Positions 35,201-41,951 of a stretch of DNA of 44,975 bases are shown here, one piece after another. Where the stretch lies: assembly GCA_910584645.1 (NCBI GenBank), contig CAJUAU010000025.1:1-44975 (forward strand). The letters are read 5' to 3'. This DNA is from an uncultured Eubacterium sp. Lineage in GTDB: Bacteria > Bacillota > Clostridia > Lachnospirales > Lachnospiraceae. How positions within the stretch are numbered: position 1 is the first letter of the stretch; every line of letters starts with the position of its first letter. Below the pieces are notes generated by a model. It was not told the DNA's origin. It made no database searches and was given only the letters and a program-made list of their open reading frames with translations. The position numbers and the translations under genes are program-made.

Positions 35201-35333
35201 TTGTTGTGTATTGTTAGGGCGAACGAAAGATGCTGATAAATATTATAGGAAGCTTTTGCAGAGACCTGAATATAAACCTTCTGACACAAAGGCTGAGGAA
35301 TTTATTCAACTTTGTCAGAATGCTTTAAAATAA
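32280..35333 (+). CDS. Metallophosphoesterase - STAND NTPase - HAT-like repeat protein (candidate defence gene)
   Basis: A 1017-residue cytoplasmic protein. The ATG at 32280 has GAGG 7 bases upstream. Residues 1-270 form a calcineurin-like phosphoesterase with all metal motifs: HISDLHL, ITGDFHNF, GNHD, IGHNS and CGDRHQ. Around 365-400 a P-loop follows (ALVGPGGEGKTTILMQL), with a Walker B-like KSVFIIDN near 440, as in STAND/AAA NTPases. A helical region (about 480-760) leads to three near-identical 40-residue repeats (about 768-887; core NTWLAWARMEEGEDQAGDY, then ARWIYREA) of HAT/TPR type and a C-terminal helical tail. Effector-NTPase-repeat order is that of many anti-phage STAND proteins. The trigger and the substrate of the phosphoesterase are unknown. 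It is surrounded by mobile-element scars. Confidence 0.85.
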   Translation: MIYLLHISDLHLVTDPQWNNMKNAILYSVRAKLNHISRGQKLLVITGDFHNFVQKDYSQAEQFLPQLFEAMGIEPDKDVFVIPGNHDIFTPDPKKDVRELAIQAVKSDPKMIQKGMETFLSCYDKYIEFVKKLNIYPLDCGNVPVGVHVRSWRNKLKLLHLNTTLIADGITKDNQIVDTLAATSDDIRRQLNLDNLPRIAIGHNSFFDLLREHQNELSAIFLQEYISAYLCGDRHQRNSEREENRIIMSNKLSTVTIPNIVSYRCSTDEGDTYSDFGMIWHIWDEKTDHVNLEFMRWDSQDQAELQPDGSDLYNFLKPNQIFPAITATDKEDSCWSLNNYILERSKITVKDFHVRSFLCGSRCEWNIAFSDRIVLREILEELYEYAINGGIYALVGPGGEGKTTILMQLCAKLILDEITMFFYRGHGKLTLPDNIPDKSVFIIDNPPNNKKFRHFLDMVIENGQTLILGARQNEWNLMKTSLDIPDRTVLEIPLQKLTVKESWHFAECIIKNLKCSKSKKDIKNLFQNNSYGFLYASMLMVVNNKNSLEEIAYKIIKNLSERSHKALILLAHIVLSEWYGVGFIYKEFKLICDKLKISPKEATKALSREISLNGDIYQTRHNVISELFYKELFSDSGCLSLDDSDSILENLLLFYLERYQISYGRIKISVRDSILKLSSGLSQAGLNTQEYLINRILDEAKLEGSIFLFQFPSYMKDEEVQLLFYRRCFEREYIYSSFLLKWCNLLQKNGTSWSIDEPYSPAWIMRNACLKHNADSSTWRAWAQIEERENQAGDYEIENTARWIYREGCLKHNADSNTWLAWARMEEGEDQAGDYEIENTARWIYREACLKHNADSSTWWAWARMEERENQIGDYNSENTARWIISEGIKRFPEAAFLYLLSSYLELSMRSVETARRILRQSIQYSDFCVGRLAILEFFCGNIDTEDIFCTNNLIKRMEGEVQYSISTLLYLYHCCVLLGRTKDADKYYRKLLQRPEYKPSDTKAEEFIQLCQNALK
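34581..34940 (+). repeat. Three tandem 120-bp coding repeats
   Basis: Units start at 34581, 34701 and 34821; each is exactly 120 bases and starts with GCCTGCCTGAAACACAATGC or a close variant. They encode 40-residue helical repeats in the sensor end of the STAND protein. Units 1 and 2 are almost identical; unit 3 diverges in its last third. An earlier, diverged copy can be guessed just upstream (SPAWIMRNACLK). Confidence 0.9.
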
Positions 35334-35851
35334 TTTTTATTCTGTGCTTGCAATTATTAAAGTGGGTCCTTATTTTATAAAGGATAAGGTGAAAAATATG
35401 TGGAACGGGAGGTGGGGGCAGCAGGAGAACAAAAAGGATACTTTACTGATCTCCTTGGAAATATTGTGGTCCTTCATTCTCCGTTGCCCGATGACTATAG
35501 CTAGATTTTCTGACGAAGTAGCTTTTATGATTGTATTTGTTTTGGCATTATCCACAAGTTCGTTTCAGGTAAATGCAGAGAGCTATATTGACGTACCAGG
35601 GGGAAGTAGAGAGGTAGAAGTTATGCGTAGGCTTGTATTTCCATATGGATTGGACTGTAATTGGATATGCAAAAAAGTGAGAAAGTTACACAGCCTCTCC
35701 CCCTCTATTCTCTAATAATCCCTAAATCAAATAATACGTACGACATCACGGAAAATAGGAAATAAGTACATTTTTCCTCATAATATTTTTCTTCCTTGTT
35801 AAAAATATGTATATTAGTACTTGAGAAATCGTCAATATTGAAATTGATTCC
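35334..35851. other. Stretch without a supported gene
   Basis: A 123-codon plus-strand frame (35344-35715, GTG start) has no ribosome site and no recognisable product. It contains one hydrophobic segment only by chance of composition. A second frame shows GYFTDLLGNIVVLHSPLPDD, which could be a leftover of an older gene, but I cannot name it. Probably degenerate accessory DNA. Confidence 0.4.
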
Positions 35852-36094
35852 TTAATCAGATATGTATTTTTGGAACTCGTCGCATGCGTGTAAAATACTA
35901 TGATCATTGAAAGTATAATATATAGCAGCATTGGTTACATCAAATGAATATTGCTCAATTAATTCAGCATAAATGGTATCGAGATAATCGGTTTCACTGA
36001 TTGAAGCGATATTGGAATTCTTTGTATTGATCACAGCAACAATGCTATGACTATCGGTCTGGCTTTTATAATAAGTTGCTTTATTCCGATTCTT
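35852..36094 (-). pseudogene. Unidentified fragment downstream of the AAA ATPase remnant
   Basis: Directly after the ATPase stop codon the same frame stays open for 80 codons: TYYKSQTDSHSIVAVINTKN, then YLDTIYAELIEQYSFDVTNA and ILHACDEFQKYISD. The only internal start is a GTG or ATG-like codon near 36034. It may be a small partner protein or a truncated gene that followed the ATPase. No family is recognised. Confidence 0.35.
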
Positions 36095-36785
36095 TTATTC
36101 TTTATCAGTTTCATATTCTGGTATTCCTCCAAAGACGCCGCTTAGGTACATTTTTTCTAAATTTTGGGCAACCCTGGGCTGCTCATCTGAAAAACGGTTT
36201 AAAACACTGCCCTCTCCGCCCATCATTTCCACGGAATATATCTGGTCAGGACGAAGCAGTGCGTTGGACAGAAGATTTGTGGAATGGGATACCAATAGCA
36301 GCTGGGTGTTGGTGCTGTTGTTCATGATATAACGGACAATCAATTCTTCCAATTTATCATGAAAACCACTGCTGAATTCGTCAATGACAAGTAATCCACC
36401 CTTGTGTACAGAATGTAATATCGCTGGAAGGATATTGCTTAATGTCTTATTGCCTGTTGATTCTAAAAAGAGTGGAATCGGTACGGAGATATCTTCTCGT
36501 TGAAAAAACAGCGTTTTACCCTTTTCCTCCGACATTGCATACCGTATCCCTTTTCCTTCAATTTCCAGTGCATACTCAACAGAATATTTAAAATTATTGT
36601 CTTTAAAAAATGAATTAATCTCTCCAACCCCATATTTTTCGAGATATTTCAGAAGTGTCAGAGATTCATCGTTATAAGAAGAGATGGTCCGTTTATATGC
36701 ATTGATGCAGACGGATTGTTTTAAGAATGTAAACCATTTTTTTAGTATTTCATTGTCTTCAAATTTAATAAAAAATATACTTTTT
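36095..36785 (-). pseudogene. 5'-truncated AAA (ABC-type, RloA/AbiEii-like) ATPase
   Basis: The minus-strand frame is open from about 36785 to the stop at 36095-36097. It encodes the C-terminal part of an ABC-like AAA ATPase. Signature-like GNKTLSNILPAIL, Walker B GGLLVIDEFSSGFH and the switch His in LLLVSHSTNLL are followed by the typical end LSGVFGGIPEY. The N-terminal half with Walker A is missing; an in-frame stop and unrelated sequence occur beyond 36785. Such ATPases usually work in defence or restriction-linked operons. The remnant abuts the SDR gene's hairpin and is probably inactive. Confidence 0.75.
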
Positions 36786-36818
36786 TATAAATAATATGGA
36801 CCAAATTCCCCATAATTC

Positions 36819-36856
36819 CGCCCCCGCTGATGGCGGATTTCAGGCCAGCGGGGGCG
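36819..36856 (-). terminator. G+C-rich hairpin after the SDR gene
   Basis: CGCCCCCGCTG (36819-36829) and CAGCGGGGGCG (36846-36856) pair perfectly over 11 bases. The stem is very stable and lies 16 bases past the SDR stop codon on the minus strand. The minus-strand tail is not a clear U-run, so termination strength is uncertain. Confidence 0.5.
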
Positions 36857-36871
36857 TTTCTATGCTTCGTT

Positions 36872-37615
36872 TTACACTCTCATCGCTCCATCCACGGACA
36901 AAACTTCTCCAGTCACATAGCTTGCCATATCACTTGCAAGAAACACAAATGCATTTGCCACGTCTTCCGGCTCCCCAATTCTGCGGAGCGGAATTGCTGC
37001 TGTCATCGGTTCAATCATTTCTTTGGGGAGGGCAGCTACCATATCTGTCCTCGTAATGCCAGGCGCCACCGCATTTACACGGATATTGCTTGGCCCCAAT
37101 TCCCTTGCAAGGGAAAGCGTCATGCCATTGACCGCGAATTTACTTGTTGGATAGGCAGCCCCTCCAGGCTGTCCGCTGATGCTCACCATGGAGCTCGTAT
37201 TGATAATGCAGCCGCCACCCTGTTCCTTCATAATCTTTACGGTTGGCTGAATCGCATAAAAAATGGAATTTACATTCAGGCTGATAACCTTTTCAAACTG
37301 TCCCGGTTCATAATTATCAACCTTTGTGCTGTCAGAAATTCCGGCATTGTTCACCAGAATATCAATTCTTCCGAACTGTTTTTTCACAGCTTCTATTGCG
37401 TCCGCCACTTTCTTTGCATCAGAAAGATCCGGATAAGCGCCGTCTGCTTCCCAGTCCGGATTCTCATTTTTTAAAGCTGAAAGCGCCTTGTCCACCGTTT
37501 CCTTTCTGGAACCGAACAGAACTACTTTGGCTCCATTTTCTAAATATTTTTTTACAATAGCAAATCCAATCCCGCGTGTTCCACCTGTGACAACTGCCAC
37601 TTTACCTTTTAACAT
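36872..37615 (-). CDS. Short-chain dehydrogenase/reductase (FabG/BaiA-like)
   Basis: A 247-residue NAD(P)-dependent oxidoreductase. The Rossmann motif TGGTRGIGFA (residues 10-19), NNAG (about 90), the catalytic Ser in INTSSMVS and the YPTSK Tyr-Lys pair are all present. The end SYVTGEVLSVDGAMRV is typical. The protein resembles both 3-oxoacyl-ACP reductases and clostridial hydroxysteroid dehydrogenases of the BaiA type. There is no fatty-acid or bile-acid gene beside it, so the substrate is open. The start has AGGAGG about 11 bases upstream. It is likely monocistronic, with a hairpin behind it. Confidence 0.88.
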   Translation of the reverse strand: MLKGKVAVVTGGTRGIGFAIVKKYLENGAKVVLFGSRKETVDKALSALKNENPDWEADGAYPDLSDAKKVADAIEAVKKQFGRIDILVNNAGISDSTKVDNYEPGQFEKVISLNVNSIFYAIQPTVKIMKEQGGGCIINTSSMVSISGQPGGAAYPTSKFAVNGMTLSLARELGPSNIRVNAVAPGITRTDMVAALPKEMIEPMTAAIPLRRIGEPEDVANAFVFLASDMASYVTGEVLSVDGAMRV

Positions 37616-37720
37616 AATAATTTAATTCCTCCTGCTAAAAATAATGTTGTCAGATTTGATATCCAGTTTCATTATCTCACACTTTTACTAAAATAATATA
37701 TCTTTTCAAAAAATGCCTTT

Positions 37721-39436
37721 TTATCCAGGAAAACTATCCCTGAGACACAATGCTCCCCAGCCGATCATGGGGCTGGGATAATTTCTTTCTGCGGGGAGAT
37801 GCCTGGCGCCCCGCTGGAGATAGGCTTTTACTTTTTGTCCGTACAGGTAAGGATCCCGGTTCTGGACAATGCCGTACTGCATGAGCAGGGCGGCGCTGCC
37901 AGTGACAAAGGGGGTGGCCATGGAGGTGCCGGTGTTCCGCGTATAGCCTCCGCCGGGGGCGGTGCTGAGAATATCTACCCCTGGTGCGGCGATATCTGGT
38001 TTGGCGAGAGAGAGACCGGTATATCCCTGTCCGGAAAAAGAGGCAAAAGTATCGGTATTGCTGTTGTAGGCAGCCACTGAGATGGGAGCGGAGGCGGTGG
38101 AAGGGATGGTAAGGGTGGTATTTTCGATGGGTACGAGAAATTTTGTGTCTGGATTGATAGAGTTTCCGGAAGGCAGCCAGAGGTTGTAGCTTCCATCTAC
38201 TATATTTTCTGGTATCAGCTGAAATTTCCAGATACCGCCCTGGATATAGGTGTTTCCGGGTACAGGAAGCATTTCCAGATAAATTTCCTGGGACGTGCTG
38301 TAGGGGGAGGGCTCTCCCAGATACCAGAGGAGCTGGGTAGAGTCCAGAATATCTTCGTGGACGCCGGGAGCCCGGGCGGTGAGGAAAATATCATTTCCAC
38401 TGGGAGCCAGCAGGCGGATACGGAAGGTGTCGACGAAATTTTTCCAGATCTGGAGATTTACAGAGGTTTCATTGGAAGCTACTGCCAGCTCGATCTGGGT
38501 GGTCTGGGTGGAGTTTAGAGTTCCAGAGGTATGTCTGCCTTTGTTGCCCTCATTTCCGCTGCCGATACAGATGGTCGTCCTGCCCAGCCCAGCGAGATTA
38601 TCGATGTAGGTTTCCAGAAGGGAGGTGCCGTCGTGGCTTCCGTAACTGTTGCCGAAGCTGATATTCATCGCCAGGGGCAGCTGCCATTCAATGGATCTGC
38701 GGACGCAGTACTCCATCCCCAGCATGAGTTCCGTTGTGCGGGGAAAGCCTTCCGGGAATGCATTTCCCAATTTTACGATAAGGAGGCTGCTGGCGGGAGC
38801 TACGCCTTTTTGCCTGCCCTGGCTGGCTCGTCCGTTGCCGGCGGCGATCCCGGCTACGTGGGTGCCATGACCAGAAAGATCGCGGCTGGGAAAGCTGCGG
38901 TCGTTTTCTGCCAGGGCGCGGTTGATGTCCTCGCTGGTGAAGATCCTGCCGCGGTTAAAAAAAGATTCGGTTTCATTCGGGACAGTCTGATCCCAGAGTT
39001 CCTGGATCCTTGTAGTACCGTCCTCATTGCGGAAATCAGGGTGGAAAATATCGATGCCGCTGTCCACGATCCCCACCAGTACACCGCTGCCGTCCAGTGA
39101 CAGGGGGGGATTCTGCACCGGCGTGATACAGGAAGCGGCGCGGGCTTCATAAAGGGAAAGAACGAGATTTTTAGGTTTTTCAATGTATTCAATCTCTGGC
39201 ATTTCAGAGAGTGCGGGGATATAATTTTCTGGTACGGAAACGATAGCATAGCCTCCAGACAAAGGGAAAAAAGTAATAAAGTCCGGGAAGACGGGAGAAC
39301 CGGAATATTTTACGATCAGTTCCCAGCGTTTTGTGGCGGGATCATACCCCACATCCAGGGTATTACTTTGTTCTCTCTGGGCTTCATCCGTGGATAGTGC
39401 CAGTTCCAGTACGGTTTCAAGTTTTTGATCGGTCAT
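37721..39436 (-). CDS. Csp-like S8 family peptidase (intracellular/spore type)
   Basis: A 571-residue subtilase without a signal peptide. A prodomain-like N-terminus (about 1-95) precedes Asp in VLVGIVDSGIDIFHPDF (about 125), His in GHGTHVAGIAAGNG (about 192) and Ser in GTSMATPFVTGSAALLM (about 503), so the triad is complete. The long beta-rich insert between His and Ser (about 290-440) matches the jelly-roll insert of clostridial Csp proteases, which process the cortex hydrolase SleC during spore germination. Its ATG overlaps the sigK stop codon (ATGA, 39433-39436), so it is translationally coupled to sigK. A sporulation or germination role is a reasonable inference; the family is also broader than CspB. 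Confidence 0.88.
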   Translation of the reverse strand: MTDQKLETVLELALSTDEAQREQSNTLDVGYDPATKRWELIVKYSGSPVFPDFITFFPLSGGYAIVSVPENYIPALSEMPEIEYIEKPKNLVLSLYEARAASCITPVQNPPLSLDGSGVLVGIVDSGIDIFHPDFRNEDGTTRIQELWDQTVPNETESFFNRGRIFTSEDINRALAENDRSFPSRDLSGHGTHVAGIAAGNGRASQGRQKGVAPASSLLIVKLGNAFPEGFPRTTELMLGMEYCVRRSIEWQLPLAMNISFGNSYGSHDGTSLLETYIDNLAGLGRTTICIGSGNEGNKGRHTSGTLNSTQTTQIELAVASNETSVNLQIWKNFVDTFRIRLLAPSGNDIFLTARAPGVHEDILDSTQLLWYLGEPSPYSTSQEIYLEMLPVPGNTYIQGGIWKFQLIPENIVDGSYNLWLPSGNSINPDTKFLVPIENTTLTIPSTASAPISVAAYNSNTDTFASFSGQGYTGLSLAKPDIAAPGVDILSTAPGGGYTRNTGTSMATPFVTGSAALLMQYGIVQNRDPYLYGQKVKAYLQRGARHLPAERNYPSPMIGWGALCLRDSFPG

Positions 39437-39834
39437 TGGACATTCTCCTCGTAGGCACGGCGCAGTTTTTCCAGTGCCTTTTTTTCGATGCGGCTCACAT
39501 AACTTCTGCTGATGCCATATTTTTTTGCGATCTCCCGCTGGGTGATCTCTGTCTTTTCATGAGAACTGCGGTTCTGGGGCAGGCCATAGCGGAGACGGAT
39601 GATCTCTTTTTCGCGGTCTGTGAGGGCTGTTTCCACGTATCGATAAAGTTTTTTTACATTCTCTTCTGTTTCCAGCCGTTCTGCCACATCTTCATCGGTT
39701 GTCTCCAGCAGATCCAAAAGGCTGATGCTGTTGCCTTCCCCGTCATCGTTATTGATCGGCTCATAAAGGTATACTTCCTTGGCCTGCTTTTTTGTGCTGC
39801 GGAAGGTCATCAGAAGTTCATTGTCGATACATCG
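39433..39834 (-). CDS. sigK: 3' segment of sigK (mother-cell sigma factor), interrupted gene
   Basis: From the ATG at 39810 this encodes 125 residues equal to the C-terminal half of sigma-K: KEVYLYEPINNDDGEGNSIS, then DREKEIIRLRYGL and the region 4.2 motif QREIAKKYGISRSYVSRIEK. Regions 1 and 2 are absent. In the sigK frame, codons upstream of that ATG (39811-39834) read RCIDNELL, matching the conserved RCIENEIL motif that precedes this point in B. subtilis sigma-K. The reading frame is therefore cut inside a conserved motif and joined to the recombinase gene, whose stop codon overlaps (TGATG). This is one end of a skin-type intervening element; the 5' half should lie beyond the right edge. 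Alone the fragment cannot bind core polymerase normally. Confidence 0.85.
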   Translation of the reverse strand, partial: RCIDNELLMTFRSTKKQAKEVYLYEPINNDDGEGNSISLLDLLETTDEDVAERLETEENVKKLYRYVETALTDREKEIIRLRYGLPQNRSSHEKTEITQREIAKKYGISRSYVSRIEKKALEKLRRAYEENVQ

Positions 39835-41519
39835 GGGCTGGCTAAATGGGTGGCAGATGAAAATTCATCCCCCGTCAGGAACGAAAGTCCGCTCGGAAAG
39901 ATGGTAGCAGTCGTGCCATCCCATTCGATATGGTCGATCAGGAGCTGTACGATGCTTTTCTGCGTGTCATAATCCAGCCTGCTCCACAGATTCGCATCAA
40001 AGTGAAGGAGAGTGTTTAAGTATTCCCGCAGCTTTGATGTACCCGGAGTTTCTTTTTTCTGCTGCAAAGTTTCCAGTTGCAGCTTCTGATTTTTAATCTC
40101 AGCAGAGATTTCTTCCATCCGCTGGAACAGGATTGACTCCACTTCGTCAGAAGTAGCGTTTTCAATGGATTTTACGAGCCGGTCCAGTTTCCTGCGGTTG
40201 GTTTCAATGGCATGCTTTGCAAGCATTTCTTCCGAATCTGGGGGAACGGGTGAGCCAAGTTCGGATTTGATGGCATCAAGAATCGCATCGTCCTCGTCCT
40301 GAATCTGTCGGTACATCTCAAACAGATAGGATACGACCGCTTCGTCGAGTATATTTCCCTGCACATTTTTCTGCCCGCAAAGTCCTCCATTGCTTTTACT
40401 TTTTGTCTCGCAGAGATACGAAAAACGGCGTTCGCCCGTTTCTGTCTGTGTTCCGGTGCTTTTTGGACGCATCGGGGAACCGCAGCTGCAATACACAAGT
40501 CCGGACAGAAGCGCGTGGTTCGTTCTGGCACGTCGGAATGCGTATTTACTCTGCGATTTCAGACGTTCCTGCACCTGAATCCAAAGGCTGCTTTCAATGA
40601 CAGAGATATGCTCTCCAACTGCGATGATCCAGTTGGATTTTTCGTTGAACCGTTTTGTTCCGTTCCGGTGGTGTTCGTTTGTTTTGTTGTACCCGATGAG
40701 TCCATGTTCCCCGGTAAAAGCTTCTTTGTCCGTGTAAACGGAATATTCGTTTGCCAGCAGATAGTCATAGGCATTAGAATCCGCTGTGCAGTATACCGGA
40801 TTCATCAAAATGAATTTCAGGCTGTAGTTCGAGAAATTCACACCGTTTCTGCTTCGGATGTCATGGTTCATCAGAAAACCTGACAATTTGGTAAGAGAGC
40901 CGAGTTCCAGATACTTTTTATAAATCTGCCTTACGGTGTCCAGTTCTTCCGGCTTTTCGGTTAATTTGAAATAGGAGCGCGCTTTTCCCTGACGTTCAAA
41001 GCTGATTTTTTCACTCTCAAAGCCGAGCGGCGTCGTTCCTCCGAGCCAGCGCCCGGTCTTTGCCAGAGCGGTCATGTTGTCTACGATACGTTCTGTAATC
41101 GTGTCCCTCTCCAGTTCGGCGAAAGCGGAAGTAATGTTCATCATCGCACGTCCCATCGGTTTCGTCGTATCGAAGGATTCGGAGACAGAGATAAATTCCA
41201 CATCTGCCCGCTCCAGCTTTTTGATAAAATTCGAGAAGTCCGAGACGCTGCGGCTGACCCGGTCGAGGCGGTAGCACACGAAAAAGCCGTACTGCGCCAG
41301 CTCGCCTAATAGCTTTTTCATGGCAGGACGTTCTAAGTCTTTTCCAGAATATCCCTCGTCTTCGTAAACAGTGAATTCTATGTTTTCTTCCGGTTTATGT
41401 AACATATACAGGCAGTATTTTTTACATTCTTCAATCTGGTTTGCGATCGACTCCCCCTTTCCGGTAAATTTGGATTTGCGGGAGTAGATCGCTACACGCA
41501 GGATGTCATTTGGTTTCAT
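39810..41519 (-). CDS. Large serine recombinase (SpoIVCA-like, skin-element type)
   Basis: A 569-residue recombinase. The N-terminal resolvase domain starts RVAIYSRKSKFTGKGES with the catalytic Ser (Ser16) and contains YEDEGYSGKDLERPAMKKL, YRLDRVSRSVSDF and FAELERDTITERI. A recombinase domain follows (about 170-290). A zinc ribbon is present (YCSCGSPM, then YLCETKSKSNGGLCG) with a coiled-coil stretch (about 430-500). It is encoded right at the sigK junction and its last codons lie in the presumed attachment site. It should excise the element in the mother cell and so rebuild sigK, like SpoIVCA. Start ATG 41519 overlaps the small upstream gene by 14 bases. Confidence 0.93.
   Translation of the reverse strand: MKPNDILRVAIYSRKSKFTGKGESIANQIEECKKYCLYMLHKPEENIEFTVYEDEGYSGKDLERPAMKKLLGELAQYGFFVCYRLDRVSRSVSDFSNFIKKLERADVEFISVSESFDTTKPMGRAMMNITSAFAELERDTITERIVDNMTALAKTGRWLGGTTPLGFESEKISFERQGKARSYFKLTEKPEELDTVRQIYKKYLELGSLTKLSGFLMNHDIRSRNGVNFSNYSLKFILMNPVYCTADSNAYDYLLANEYSVYTDKEAFTGEHGLIGYNKTNEHHRNGTKRFNEKSNWIIAVGEHISVIESSLWIQVQERLKSQSKYAFRRARTNHALLSGLVYCSCGSPMRPKSTGTQTETGERRFSYLCETKSKSNGGLCGQKNVQGNILDEAVVSYLFEMYRQIQDEDDAILDAIKSELGSPVPPDSEEMLAKHAIETNRRKLDRLVKSIENATSDEVESILFQRMEEISAEIKNQKLQLETLQQKKETPGTSKLREYLNTLLHFDANLWSRLDYDTQKSIVQLLIDHIEWDGTTATIFPSGLSFLTGDEFSSATHLASPDVSTMNF
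39818..39836 (-). other. Predicted recombination site at the sigK/element junction
   Basis: The point where sigK similarity stops lies at or just beyond 39834, within the last codons of the recombinase. The minus-strand sequence contains AATGA (39822-39818) inside RCIDNELL. From memory, B. subtilis skin recombines within a short AATGA repeat at the same place in sigK. The exact crossover cannot be set without the other end. Confidence 0.5.
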
Positions 41520-41715
41520 GAGTTCCTCCTTTTTGACAGGATAGCAATTCTTTCATCATCTCCATATCGGTATTACTTAAGTTCAGCGAGGAAATAAAGC
41601 TGCGGACTGCCAAAAGGTGTGCTTTTGCCAAATTGTTACGCAGCGTTTTCTCGTCCTCCGGCGTCCGCGGATTGAGGATGAACCGCACGGATGGCGTGGG
41701 AGCCTGACGTGGCAT
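41506..41715 (-). CDS. Small basic 69-aa protein, possible recombination directionality factor
   Basis: It encodes MPRQAPTPSVRFILNPRTPE and ends in SCQKGGTHETK, with AAAGGAGG 5 bases before the ATG. It overlaps the recombinase start by 14 bases, so the two are coupled. The middle is helical (DEKTLRNNLAKAHLLAVRSF). Large serine recombinases need a small partner to excise, and C. difficile skin uses one. Position and size make this a candidate, but I see no sequence match to a known factor. It could equally be an unrelated element protein. Confidence 0.6.
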   Translation of the reverse strand: MPRQAPTPSVRFILNPRTPEDEKTLRNNLAKAHLLAVRSFISSLNLSNTDMEMMKELLSCQKGGTHETK

Positions 41716-41951
41716 GGGATACCTCCTTTATGTAGTGGCATAGTTGCTGGTATAAGCGTTGTCACCTATATAATATGTGGCTGAAAGCAGTAAAATTAAT
41801 AAAAATAAGGGATTTGATGGCACAAAAAACGGAATATTTACACGGTGTTTGTACCACAAAAAAAGCGTGCTGCCTGAAAGCAACACGCTATATTTTCATT
41901 TCATTAAATCGTATCCCCCCAAAAATTCCCTATCCCGGGGCACTTAGGTCA
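41716..41951. other. Gap between slipin and the recombinase unit
   Basis: It holds the slipin terminator and about 150 A+T-rich bases likely to contain the promoter of the small gene and recombinase. For sporulation control a SigE/SpoIIID-type site would be expected; I cannot recognise one with confidence. A plus-strand 79-codon frame here is judged spurious. Confidence 0.4.
41856..41889 (-). terminator. Terminator of the slipin/rtcB transcript
   Basis: AGCGTG-C-TGC (41864-41873) pairs with GCA-A-CACGCT (41880-41889). On the minus strand the stem is followed by a run of T from the A-run at 41857-41864. It lies about 60 bases after the slipin stop codon. Confidence 0.75.

Noticed and set aside
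35344..35715. 123-codon plus-strand ORF after the STAND gene
   Set aside because: GTG start without a ribosome site, no family resemblance, and composition like decayed DNA.
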